Shown here one piece after another: positions 36,310 through 44,064 of a stretch of DNA of 64,000 nucleotides. The notes beneath the pieces were generated by a model. It was not told where the DNA came from, searched no databases, and worked only from the letters and a program-made list of their open reading frames with translations. The number at the start of each line of letters is the position of its first letter. Positions within the stretch are counted from its first letter, which is position 1. The position numbers and the translations under genes were made by a program. Source of the stretch: Spirosoma endbachense (GTDB taxonomy: Bacteria > Bacteroidota > Bacteroidia > Cytophagales > Spirosomataceae); assembly GCF_010233585.1 (NCBI RefSeq), contig NZ_CP045997.1, positions 754,522-818,521 on the forward strand, written 5' to 3'.

Positions 36310-36317
36310 TATTTTTG
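36310..36317 (+). promoter_or_regulatory. Possible -7 element for the Asp-box protein
   Basis: Plus-strand TATTTTTG matches TAnnTTTG, 20 bases before the ATG. No good -33 TTTG at 19-21 bases; spacing to TTTTG is about 13. Confidence 0.35.
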
Positions 36318-36336
36318 TTTCCCCTAATTCCTTGCC

Positions 36337-37395
36337 ATGAACTACCTGATTTATCTGCTGCTGTACCTTTTTATCCATGTCCAACATAGACAGACACCGA
36401 GTGTTAACTACTCCGTTGCGCCCGGACATCTTCCTGTAATTATTGCTGACGACCAGGGGACGATGCATTTAGTGTATGGCCGTGATTCGACCATTTTTTA
36501 TGCAACCGCCAGCGCTCCGGAATTTCAGTTTGGAGCACCAGTTGCTGTGGCTACCCTGCCCGATTTGGTAGCCGGTGCCAAGCGAGGTCCGCAAGTGGCA
36601 ATTGCTGGCCAGAACGTCGTTATTACGGCCGTAAATCGGGAGGGCGATCTGTTTGCCTATTCGATGAATCGAACTACCCGTAAATGGTCCCCGGCCGTTC
36701 GTATCAATGATGTACCTGCCGTTGCTAAAGAAGGATTTCAGTCAGTATCCGGCGCTTCAGATGGCACTTTTCATACGGTTTGGCTCGATTTGCGCGATGA
36801 TAAGCGTAATAAAATTGTAGGGGCGACATCGCACGATGGAGGACACAGTTGGTCGCCCAACAAGGTTATCTACTACTCCCCCGATGGCACGGTATGCGAA
36901 TGTTGCCGCGTGACGGTCAAAGCCAGGAATAACGATGTCTATGTTCAATTTAGAAACTGGCTTGGCGGCTCGCGTGACCTTTACCTTGCTCATTCGACCG
37001 ATGGTGGATTGACCTATGCACCCGCGCAGAAATTGGGCACCGGCACCTGGAAAGTAAAGGCTTGCCCAATGGATGGTGGCGCCGTAGTCGTGCCGAAAAC
37101 GGGTAAGCCTCTTACGGTTTGGCGTCGCGAAAACACGCTGTACACGTGTGTCCCTGGTGAGCCGGAACAGGCCGTAGCAACTGGGAGGAACATAACCCTT
37201 GCCGGAGAAGCCACCGCACCCGTATTGGCCTGGGATGAGAATGGGACCGTATGGATAAAAATTGGTGGTGATTTGCCTGCTGTTTTGGGCAAGGGGCAGA
37301 TGCCTAGTCTGGCTGTGGCGGGAAAAACGGTCGTGTGTGCCTGGGAGTCTGATGGTCAGGTAATGATGGCCACTAAACCACTGGCTTCTAACTAA
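36337..37395 (+). CDS. Secreted Asp-box (BNR) propeller protein with CxCC motif
   Basis: 352 residues with an N-terminal hydrophobic signal (about 1-16). Asp-box repeats SHDGGHSW (165-172) and STDGGLTY (220-227) show a sialidase-like propeller. Between them lies VCECC (C187, C189, C190), and a further CPMDGG at C243. Sialidase catalytic residues are not evident, so a binding role, perhaps to a metal through the Cys cluster, is possible (inference). Monocistronic. Confidence 0.7.
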   Translation: MNYLIYLLLYLFIHVQHRQTPSVNYSVAPGHLPVIIADDQGTMHLVYGRDSTIFYATASAPEFQFGAPVAVATLPDLVAGAKRGPQVAIAGQNVVITAVNREGDLFAYSMNRTTRKWSPAVRINDVPAVAKEGFQSVSGASDGTFHTVWLDLRDDKRNKIVGATSHDGGHSWSPNKVIYYSPDGTVCECCRVTVKARNNDVYVQFRNWLGGSRDLYLAHSTDGGLTYAPAQKLGTGTWKVKACPMDGGAVVVPKTGKPLTVWRRENTLYTCVPGEPEQAVATGRNITLAGEATAPVLAWDENGTVWIKIGGDLPAVLGKGQMPSLAVAGKTVVCAWESDGQVMMATKPLASN

Positions 37396-37743
37396 TACGT
37401 CTTACTCACGTGACCGCGTTTATAGCCTCATAGCCATATAAAACGTGGGTTCGGGTTGGCTGACTATAGATAATCGCGGGCCGAAATAGTGAGCCTCGAA
37501 AAAAAACTTAAAAAAATTAGCGCGATAAGAGAGGATTATTCCTTGAAAAAAGACGGAAAATCGCCTATAGCGCGCCTATCGGGCAGGCTAACCCGTTGAT
37601 AGCGAAACTAATTGTCTGATTTTTTAGGCAGGAAACCTAGTATGGTGTTTATATTCGTTTAGTCAATAATTTTACGGCGCGGCAAACATCTGGCAAAGTG
37701 CCGCGTTATGACGTTTGAAATCACTTAATAGACTCTTGCAACC
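37396..37743. other. Intergenic region ahead of the acidic proteins
   Basis: 348 bases with several GCG-rich inverted words near 37570-37610 (TATAGCGCGCCTATCG) but no strong hairpin, RNA gene or canonical promoter. It presumably carries the promoter of the acidic protein gene. Confidence 0.45.
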
Positions 37744-38010
37744 ATGATTTACCAGCCAACGTTTGATCAGGACGAAGACGTGCTGATGTTGAACCCTGAC
37801 CCTGAAGCAGCCGCCTTTGAAGACGATGATGAGGACGACGACTTCGACGGAGCCGAATTTGATGACCTGGGCTCCGGGGCTGCCAGCGGTTACGGCGAAG
37901 CCGATTTAGCTGACATTGAAGACGAGTTCAGCGATGACGATCTTGATCTTGATGAAGATCTGGACGACGACAGCATTGACGACGATCTGGACGACGACAG
38001 CATGGAGTAG
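37744..38010 (+). CDS. Highly acidic small protein
   Basis: 88 residues, 31 Asp and 10 Glu (47% acidic), with no Lys or Arg. Sequence: acidic runs (EDDDEDDDFDGAEFDD) around a short neutral part (LGSGAASGYGEADL). The end DLDDDSI-DDDLDDDSM arises from a 20-bp direct repeat (37957-37976 and 37984-38003, 27-base period) in frame. Likely intrinsically disordered; possibly cation binding or a histone/RNAP-mimic (inference). No family recognised. It precedes a second small acidic frame by 46 bases. Confidence 0.7.
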   Translation: MIYQPTFDQDEDVLMLNPDPEAAAFEDDDEDDDFDGAEFDDLGSGAASGYGEADLADIEDEFSDDDLDLDEDLDDDSIDDDLDDDSME

Positions 38011-38056
38011 AAAACTACTCTTGTCCCTTACATGAACCCTTTAATCCCCGCAAAGC

Positions 38057-38224
38057 ATGACACCATCTAAAGAAGAACCACTAGTTACGACGGCAGATGC
38101 TGATACCGAAGGCACTGCACCAGACGCCGATACCCAATCGTCGGCTGCAAGCGAAGCCGGTGATCGCACTTCGGAAGAAGGGTCGCGCGCGCCAAACGAT
38201 CCTGCAGAAGGAGCGGAAGAATAG
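38057..38224 (+). CDS. Short acidic, Ala/Thr-rich protein
   Basis: 55 residues (ATG 38057, TAG 38222-38224) with 15 acidic residues and three basic. It is polar and low complexity (TTADADTEGTAPDADTQSSA), probably disordered. It lies 46 bases after the first acidic gene on the same strand, so they may be an operon. Too short for family calls; no Shine-Dalgarno is obvious. Coding status is moderate. Confidence 0.45.
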   Translation: MTPSKEEPLVTTADADTEGTAPDADTQSSAASEAGDRTSEEGSRAPNDPAEGAEE

Positions 38225-38231
38225 TTTCGAT

Positions 38232-38285
38232 GGGCAGTTAGTAGTGATCAATTCTCAATTGGGAACTGAGATCTGCTAACTGCCT
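38232..38285. terminator. Terminator hairpin
   Basis: Arms 38232-38241 and 38276-38285 (10 bp, one G-U) enclose a second small stem. It lies between the acidic genes (+) and isochorismate synthase (-). Confidence 0.6.
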
Positions 38286-38300
38286 ATTTGAAACTGTTTA

Positions 38301-39590
38301 TTACTCGCTGATTACGGAAAGAAGCGTCTGACATTTCATTTCAGTTTCCTGCCATTCGCGTTCGGGTACCGAGTATTCAGTCAGGCCAGCTCCGGCGTAT
38401 AAAGTTGCCATCCGGCCCTCCAGCTTCATACAGCGAATATGAACGAACAGATCGCTGGATGATAATACGGTATTATCGGAGTTCATGTTGACCGGTCCCA
38501 GAAAACCGCTATATAGCTCGCGGTCGTGGGTTTCGTGTTGCCTGATAAAGTTAAAAGCTACATCGCGGGGGGTACCGCAGACGGCCGATGTGGGGTGGAG
38601 TAACCGCAACATCACTGTTCCGAGTTGTGGGTAACGCACTGCCTGTGTGTCGACCGTGAATGTGGTTCCGAGGTGCATCAGATTACCCGCAATGATCGTT
38701 TTCGGCCCTTCTTCGAGGTATTCGCGCAATCGAATTTTCTTAAAGCATTCGATAATGTAGCGACTTACCAATGCCTGCTCTTCAATTTCTTTCTGCGACC
38801 ACATCGCTTCCGATGGCCGCTTTGGGGTTCCGTCCGGCTCAAAAGCCAGCTGAGTTCCTGCCAGCGAGTTGGTCTGAAAAATGCCATCTGCGTTAACACT
38901 CACTAATCGTTCGGGCGTTGCACTGATCCAGATTTGCCCTTTTTCGGGAATAGAAACCGCAGAAACAAAAGCTGTCGGATATTTCTGACAGAGTTTATCG
39001 AACAAGGCAACCGCATTGGGTGCATCGGCAAACTCCAGCTGTTTCGTTCTGGATAAGACTACTTTTCTGAATTCACCCCGCTGCATGGCTTCAACGGCTT
39101 CGGCAACGTTAGACAAATACTGTGCTTCGGCTGCCGGATCGACAATAGGTGTAGGCTTTACTGGTTTCGGCTGCCGGGCAGCGCGACGTTTCGGTTGCTC
39201 CGCGAGCACTTCCTGAAATCGATGGGCCGTTTCTCCAGGAGTAATGACTACAGGCTGAATCTGGCCATTATCCGAAAAAGCAGCCTGAATGTCGGCTCGT
39301 AGAAACAGCGTTCGGGCGGGCGTTTCGGTATCTGTATTCAGGTTATCGAATGGGCTAATAAGAAATCCGGCGGGTAATTCTTCCAGATCGGCCGAAACAC
39401 GAGGTAATATTTCGTCAAAGGATACGATCAGGTGTTTGTCCTGCTGATTGGGCAGACGCCAAAGGGCTGCGGGTATGCCTAAGGTGCGAGCCGTTTCCCA
39501 AAAATCAGTCGGGCTGGGCTGACTGGCCCGCTGATGCGGTTCTGTTGGGCGCGTTGCTGAAACTATCGTACTAACGGGATCAGATTGCAT
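38301..39590 (-). CDS. Isochorismate synthase (MenF/EntC family)
   Basis: 429 residues of the chorismate-binding fold: GEFRKVVLSRTKQLE with the general-base Lys, TPERLVSV, NSLAGT, HLGTTFTV, LHPTSAVCGTPRDVAFNFIRQHE and RELYSGFLGPVN near the end. It makes isochorismate for menaquinone or siderophores; menaquinone is the default in this phylum. No other men or ent genes are in the window. The N-terminal 170 residues are variable, with a K/P-rich stretch (RRAARQPKPVKPTP). Confidence 0.9.
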   Translation of the reverse strand: MQSDPVSTIVSATRPTEPHQRASQPSPTDFWETARTLGIPAALWRLPNQQDKHLIVSFDEILPRVSADLEELPAGFLISPFDNLNTDTETPARTLFLRADIQAAFSDNGQIQPVVITPGETAHRFQEVLAEQPKRRAARQPKPVKPTPIVDPAAEAQYLSNVAEAVEAMQRGEFRKVVLSRTKQLEFADAPNAVALFDKLCQKYPTAFVSAVSIPEKGQIWISATPERLVSVNADGIFQTNSLAGTQLAFEPDGTPKRPSEAMWSQKEIEEQALVSRYIIECFKKIRLREYLEEGPKTIIAGNLMHLGTTFTVDTQAVRYPQLGTVMLRLLHPTSAVCGTPRDVAFNFIRQHETHDRELYSGFLGPVNMNSDNTVLSSSDLFVHIRCMKLEGRMATLYAGAGLTEYSVPEREWQETEMKCQTLLSVISE

Positions 39591-39808
39591 AGTCGATAAT
39601 CGACCGGATTAGGGACGATTATTACCATAACAGTTTGTAGGGGAAATTTGTGCGAAATATGATAAAACAGTTGTAAGGCTTTGGTTATACGTTCTGTAGC
39701 GACTTTTAATTATGGTTAAACAAAGGTGTTACTTATCTGAAACGTAGTAAGAGCAACGTGCCCGATCACCACTTCTACGGCACCTGAACCGATTCGTAAA
39801 TACGCTCG

Positions 39809-40558
39809 CTAATCTCTGAATTCCAGTGTCATACAGTTTATGCAGGAGTCAGATTTTTTATTCCCACTGAATCCGGCGGTTACAGAGCCATCGGCCAGAT
39901 ACGTGCCACCAGCGTTATTGCGGAGATAGATGCGCTGCCCGGTTGGGCGGTATCTGGCCGAAATCCGGTACTGGCCAATCGGTAAATCCGGGAAACGGGC
40001 GTAATCCTGCGTGCCGCGAGGGCCGCAGGTTATGGTTTCGGGCTGACCGGCTGAGCCGTCAATTCGCGGACTGACCGGGATGAAGGTAAAGACAATGTTT
40101 TCCAGGTCATTAATCCGGCTTTTTTTGCTTTTGCTAATCTTTACCTCACCGCCGTAAAAGCGATCGGTTTGACCAACTTTAGGCCCATAAAGGCGCCACT
40201 CAAAGTTGCAGATGACGCCGTCCTGCCCCGTGAAAACTTCGGGATGGTCGGGGTGGAGCGATAGTTGAAACTGATGACCGTAGTACGTACGGTCAATTTC
40301 AGCGGACATCTTCCAGACACCAGCTGGAATTTTGATCTTATAATTTCCATTGGCATCCGTTGTGCCTACCAGATGGGTGTTGGCACAAAGAGTATTGGTC
40401 GCCATAATTTTAGCGTCTGAAATAGGGTTTCCCCGCGTATCGAGCACCTTGCCAGTAGCATAGCCCGCGTCTGATCCGGGTGAATAACCATTCTGGGTTT
40501 TGCAGCCTGCAACGATCAGTATAAGGCTTATCAGAAACAGAAGAGCCGTCTTTTTCAT
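39809..40558 (-). CDS. Lipoprotein with carboxypeptidase-regulatory-like domain
   Basis: 249 residues; lipoprotein signal ends VAGC (Cys19). The mature start, GYATGKVLDTRGNPISDAKIMATNT...TDANGNYKIKIPAGVWKMSAEID, is a CarboxypepD_reg-like domain (about 33-100). The rest is beta-rich with VGPKVGQTDRFYGGEVKI and a C-terminal SDSCINCMTLEF. No enzyme motif. It lies downstream of the long palindrome at 40631. Confidence 0.75.
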   Translation of the reverse strand: MKKTALLFLISLILIVAGCKTQNGYSPGSDAGYATGKVLDTRGNPISDAKIMATNTLCANTHLVGTTDANGNYKIKIPAGVWKMSAEIDRTYYGHQFQLSLHPDHPEVFTGQDGVICNFEWRLYGPKVGQTDRFYGGEVKISKSKKSRINDLENIVFTFIPVSPRIDGSAGQPETITCGPRGTQDYARFPDLPIGQYRISARYRPTGQRIYLRNNAGGTYLADGSVTAGFSGNKKSDSCINCMTLEFRD

Positions 40559-40585
40559 GCGTTGATTGGAGAGGAGTTGCCTGCG

Positions 40586-40626
40586 AGAGAAAAGAAAATC
40601 AGTTTTAAACCGACGCTCTTTTCTCT
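40586..40626 (-). terminator. Hairpin, likely part of the LytTR terminator region
   Basis: Perfect 10-bp arms AGAGAAAAGA (40586-40595) and TCTTTTCTCT (40617-40626), loop 21 bases, immediately beside the long palindrome. Confidence 0.5.
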
Positions 40627-40630
40627 ATAC

Positions 40631-40710
40631 TAGGACTTCGGCTTCGAGCCGTGCCACGGTTTCTAATCGTACTCCTAATAACCGTGGCACGGCTCGAAGC
40701 CGAAGTCCTA
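40631..40710. repeat. Long palindromic element (copy 1)
   Basis: Perfect 31-bp arms 40631-40661 and 40680-40710, loop 18 bases. The inner arm AGCCGTGCCACGGTT is identical to the element at 49055. TATAC stands directly before and after the element (40626-40630 and 40711-40715), a possible 5-bp target duplication. Confidence 0.85.
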
Positions 40711-40938
40711 TATACAAAACTACCATCGCCTGCACAGGAACAATTATTGATCGGGATGAAGTGCTTATATTGCTACATGAACCGTATAATTTTCGGATTG
40801 ACTGGTAGTAGGTATTAGCGAAAAATAAGTTGCTACGCTGTTCGAGTTTCCTGAACACGAATTCAGCTAACGCGAATGCCGATTTTGCCGATTGTTCGGC
40901 GAACTAATCAGCATACTAGAAAATGATTGAATCCTGAA

Positions 40939-41733
40939 CTATTTCCCCATCCAGTCTTTAAAGGGAGTCAGTTTTTCCCGGCTCACAACGGCCTCTTTAT
41001 CAATAGCGGGTTTGAGCTGAAGCGCCAGCCGATTACCGAAATATGGCTGGATCTGATCGACACAGGATACGGATATGAGAAAGGACCGGTTGATCCTAAA
41101 AAAATGCCTGGGGTCAAGCATTGTTTCGAGTTCGTCGAGCGTGTAATCAATGGCCATTTTCCGACCGTCGATTGTCTTGAACTGATTCATTTTGTTATCG
41201 CTGAAGAAGTAAGCGATCTGTTGTGTATCAATCGCGATCAGCTTGTGAGCATAGGTTACCAGAAACCGTTGCCGGTACTCTTTGGGCTGTAGTTTCTGAT
41301 GGAGCTCCTGGACCAGCCTTTCCATCGTTAGAGCGTTGCCGGTGCTGCCTGACCGATAGTGTGCTTTTAACCGATGAAATTTAGCCAGAGCGGCCTCCAG
41401 TTCGTCGGCCTGAATGGGTTTAAGCAGATAATCGACGCTATTTACCTTAAACGCTTTGATGGCATATTCGTCGTAGGAGGTTGTGAAAATGACGGAGCAT
41501 TTGACATCGATTTCCTTGAAAATCTGAAAACTTTGACCATCAGCCAGTTCGATATCCATTAAAATTAGATCGGGTGCACTGGCCTGACCCGGACCATTCG
41601 CCTGCAACCAGGCAACGGTTTCCCAAATGCTGCCAGTAACACCGACTACTGTTGCTGTTGGTTCAACGGAAGCCAGCGTTTTAATGAGCTTTTTGGCAGC
41701 CATTTCTTCATCTTCAACAATCAGGATATTCAT
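40939..41733 (-). CDS. LytTR response regulator
   Basis: 264 residues: receiver domain with VEDEE pocket and phosphoacceptor D60 (LILMDIELADG), then a LytTR DNA-binding domain (about 160-262: RFLVTYAHKLIAIDTQQIAYFFSDNKMNQFKTIDGRKMAIDYTLDELETML, FRINRSFLI). It is encoded 49 bases after the LytS-like kinase. Such pairs control envelope and metabolic genes in Bacteroidetes; targets unknown. Confidence 0.92.
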   Translation of the reverse strand: MNILIVEDEEMAAKKLIKTLASVEPTATVVGVTGSIWETVAWLQANGPGQASAPDLILMDIELADGQSFQIFKEIDVKCSVIFTTSYDEYAIKAFKVNSVDYLLKPIQADELEAALAKFHRLKAHYRSGSTGNALTMERLVQELHQKLQPKEYRQRFLVTYAHKLIAIDTQQIAYFFSDNKMNQFKTIDGRKMAIDYTLDELETMLDPRHFFRINRSFLISVSCVDQIQPYFGNRLALQLKPAIDKEAVVSREKLTPFKDWMGK

Positions 41734-41782
41734 GTAAATTGACGTTAGGACGTGTTGATGAGGGCTATTCGAAAATGAGAGG

Positions 41783-42925
41783 TTAATTGCTCATAAGCGG
41801 GATGGTTACCGCAAATTCATGCTCCGTTTCCTCGACAATAATCTCGCACTGATTGAGGAGCCGGAATTTTGCCGCAATATTGGCCAGACCTATCCGGGTC
41901 GAAGGCATATGCTGGGTTTTCTTCTGGAGGTTATTTTTTACGGTAAGCTGGCCATCCGACTTGGTCATGATCTGAACCGTCAGTGGTTGGGTTTTATGAA
42001 TAATATTGTGCTTGACCGCATTTTCGAGCAGTAATTGCAGCGTTAGTGAAGGCAGTAAATAAGCCTCGTAACGCGGTTCTATGGCCAGTTGTAAATGAAG
42101 GCTATCGCCGTATCGGGTTTTGAGCAGATGGAAATACGACCGGATAAACTGCATTTCTGTTGCCAGATTCGTTAGCTCATTTTCATTATTACGGAGTAGA
42201 TAACGGTATACTTTACTAAGCTCATCCAGAAACTTCTCCGCCTGTTTGGCATCATCACCAATCAGATACGACAGCGTATTGAGACTGTTGAACAGAAAGT
42301 GCGGACTAACCTGCTGCTTGAGACTCTCCAGTTGCGTTTGCAGGTTTTCTTTCTTCAGTGCTTCGGTCTCTTTTTCGGCTTTCAGGAGTCGGGCAAAATA
42401 ATAGACCGCTTCCTGAACGCCCACAATCAATACACTCCAAATCAAAGCGCCGGGCAGGGTATTAAGAAACGATGCGGGTGGATAAGGTGCATGAAAGCCC
42501 GTAGCATTGATCACCGACATGTCTAGCCAGTCAATCAGGATCGTGGCTATCCAGCAAACCGGAAGCACTAATAGAATCCGCTTTTTGGTTTGAGACAGCA
42601 GCGGAAACCATTTCCTGAATAGCACAAGAATCCACCGATTGACTTCCCAGGTCATCGTCGTCAGGATCACAAATTCAAGCACAGCTTTGAGTGTCGCCAG
42701 GCCAAATGGCTGAACAAAGGTCTGGGTTGAATACAGATCAAGCAGCAACAACAGGCCAATACCGCTGACGCGTACCCATCGATCGTTGACTGGTTTCAAG
42801 TGATGTTTAGTTAAGAAAGTTACCCCGCGGTTAATCAAAGATAGCGATGGTCGGGATTGACTATCAAGTGAAAGTTGATTGGATTGGGAAAAAATGGCGT
42901 TGAATTGCCTGAGGTAATCGATCAA
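41783..42925 (-). CDS. LytS-type sensor histidine kinase
   Basis: 380 residues: N-terminal tail, four membrane helices between about 55 and 175, a helical linker, and the His_kinase domain (H209 in QVSPHFLFNSLNTLSYLI) followed by an ATPase domain (LLENAVKHNI, RIGLANIAAKF). No periplasmic domain is apparent, so the signal is probably sensed by the membrane part. A 13-bp inverted repeat (42896-42908 and 42966-42978) encloses its start codon. Confidence 0.9.
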   Translation of the reverse strand: MIDYLRQFNAIFSQSNQLSLDSQSRPSLSLINRGVTFLTKHHLKPVNDRWVRVSGIGLLLLLDLYSTQTFVQPFGLATLKAVLEFVILTTMTWEVNRWILVLFRKWFPLLSQTKKRILLVLPVCWIATILIDWLDMSVINATGFHAPYPPASFLNTLPGALIWSVLIVGVQEAVYYFARLLKAEKETEALKKENLQTQLESLKQQVSPHFLFNSLNTLSYLIGDDAKQAEKFLDELSKVYRYLLRNNENELTNLATEMQFIRSYFHLLKTRYGDSLHLQLAIEPRYEAYLLPSLTLQLLLENAVKHNIIHKTQPLTVQIMTKSDGQLTVKNNLQKKTQHMPSTRIGLANIAAKFRLLNQCEIIVEETEHEFAVTIPLMSN

Positions 42926-43112
42926 CTGTAACGAAGAAGCGTAGCGAACAGCGCAAACGAAAAACGCAATTCAACGCCTGTCAACGCTGATTAGACTATA
43001 TCTTTTATCAATTCGGTTCGATTCCGCTTTCGGACCATAAGCAACGCGTAAATCTTTGCACTTTCCGGCGTGACTCAGATATGTTGTCATCACGTCAATA
43101 GCTAATCACTTC

Positions 43113-43991
43113 ATGAAAAAACTACTAATTGCACTCGTAACACTACTACAGGTGGCAGGTACTGTTGCTGCCCAATCGACGTCTGCACTGCCAACGCTTG
43201 CGTCTGATTATCAGGCCCTGGTAGGCGCTGAACGCGCCTTCTCTGCTTACACTGAACGGGAAGGTGTTAAAGCGGGCTTTTCTAAATTTTTATCGCCAGA
43301 GGCCGTTGTCGTGCTGGAAGGCAAGTTTGCGCTTGGTAAGCCGTTGTACGAAAAAGCACCCTTCCTGCCGGGTGTTCTTTCGTGGCGACCCGTTCATGCT
43401 GACATTGCTGCTTCGGGAGATTTGGGCTACACGACAGGTCCTTTTGAAGTGCGACCTAAAACCAAAACGGATACACCCGTTGGCTTTGGGCATTATACAA
43501 CGATCTGGCAGAAAAATAGCACGGGCACATGGGAAGCTATTGCCGATGTTGGTATCCGGCATGATGACCCAAAACAACCAATCGCTGATCTGATCGTTCC
43601 GGCTGTCTATAATCAGAAAATGCAGGACAAAATTGATACCGTAGCCCGCCGGATAGAACTGCTTGATGCTGAACTGAAATTGATAAAACTGGCCGGAAGT
43701 CAATCATTACGAGACGCTTATCAGTCCGCTATCGGCCAAAATCAGCCCGTACGGCTTTATCGAGCCGGTCATTTGCCCGCCATTGGTCCCGACGCCCTGA
43801 ATGTGGCCGAAACCGGAACGGCACCGGCTACCTACACACTTAGCCGGGTGGCCGTGGCCTCATCCGGGGATATGGGTATTGTGTACGGATACGTTGAACA
43901 GCAGGACAAAAAAGGGCCGTTTATACGCATCTGGAAACGACAGCCCGATTCGTCCTGGAAAGTAGCGCACGAGGTGCTGGATTTACCATAA
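43113..43991 (+). CDS. Secreted protein with tandem NTF2-like domains
   Basis: 292 residues; signal peptide ends about AAQS (residue 22). Two alpha+beta barrels resembling DUF4440/SnoaL: first LVGAERAFSAYTEREGVKAGFSKFLSPEAVVVLEGKFALG...GDLGYTTGPFEVRP...YTTIWQKNSTGTWEAIADVGI, second SLRDAYQSAIGQNQPVRLYRAGHLPAIG...GDMGIVYGYVEQQ...RIWKRQPDSSWKVAHEV. The shared W-x-W/K-WxxAxD pattern supports a duplication. The family includes small-molecule binding and enzyme folds, but no catalytic residues stand out. Confidence 0.75.
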   Translation: MKKLLIALVTLLQVAGTVAAQSTSALPTLASDYQALVGAERAFSAYTEREGVKAGFSKFLSPEAVVVLEGKFALGKPLYEKAPFLPGVLSWRPVHADIAASGDLGYTTGPFEVRPKTKTDTPVGFGHYTTIWQKNSTGTWEAIADVGIRHDDPKQPIADLIVPAVYNQKMQDKIDTVARRIELLDAELKLIKLAGSQSLRDAYQSAIGQNQPVRLYRAGHLPAIGPDALNVAETGTAPATYTLSRVAVASSGDMGIVYGYVEQQDKKGPFIRIWKRQPDSSWKVAHEVLDLP

Positions 43992-43995
43992 ATCA

Positions 43996-44041
43996 GTAGC
44001 GTAGTCGTAGGTCAATTTGTCGCGGCCTATTGCTACGCTAC
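43996..44041. terminator. Weak hairpin between convergent genes
   Basis: 8-bp arms GTAGCGTA (43996-44003) and TACGCTAC (44034-44041) with an inner imperfect stem, between the NTF2-like gene (+) and recJ (-). Confidence 0.45.
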
Positions 44042-44064
44042 AACTGAATAACTGGAAGTTGCCG

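Larger units (their letters stand above)
40559..40938. other. Intergenic region with two hairpins
   Basis: 380 bases between the lipoprotein start and the LytTR stop, both minus. It holds a terminator-like hairpin (40586-40626) and the long palindrome 40631-40710, back to back. The rest (40716-40938) shows no gene or clear signal. Confidence 0.6.

Noticed and set aside
38097..38279. 60-residue basic frame overlapping the small acidic gene
   Set aside because: It is another frame of the 55-residue acidic protein (38057-38224), whose composition is more plausible.
40626..40715. TATAC flanks as proof of transposition
   Set aside because: Five identical bases can occur by chance; kept as a possibility only, since no empty site can be seen here.
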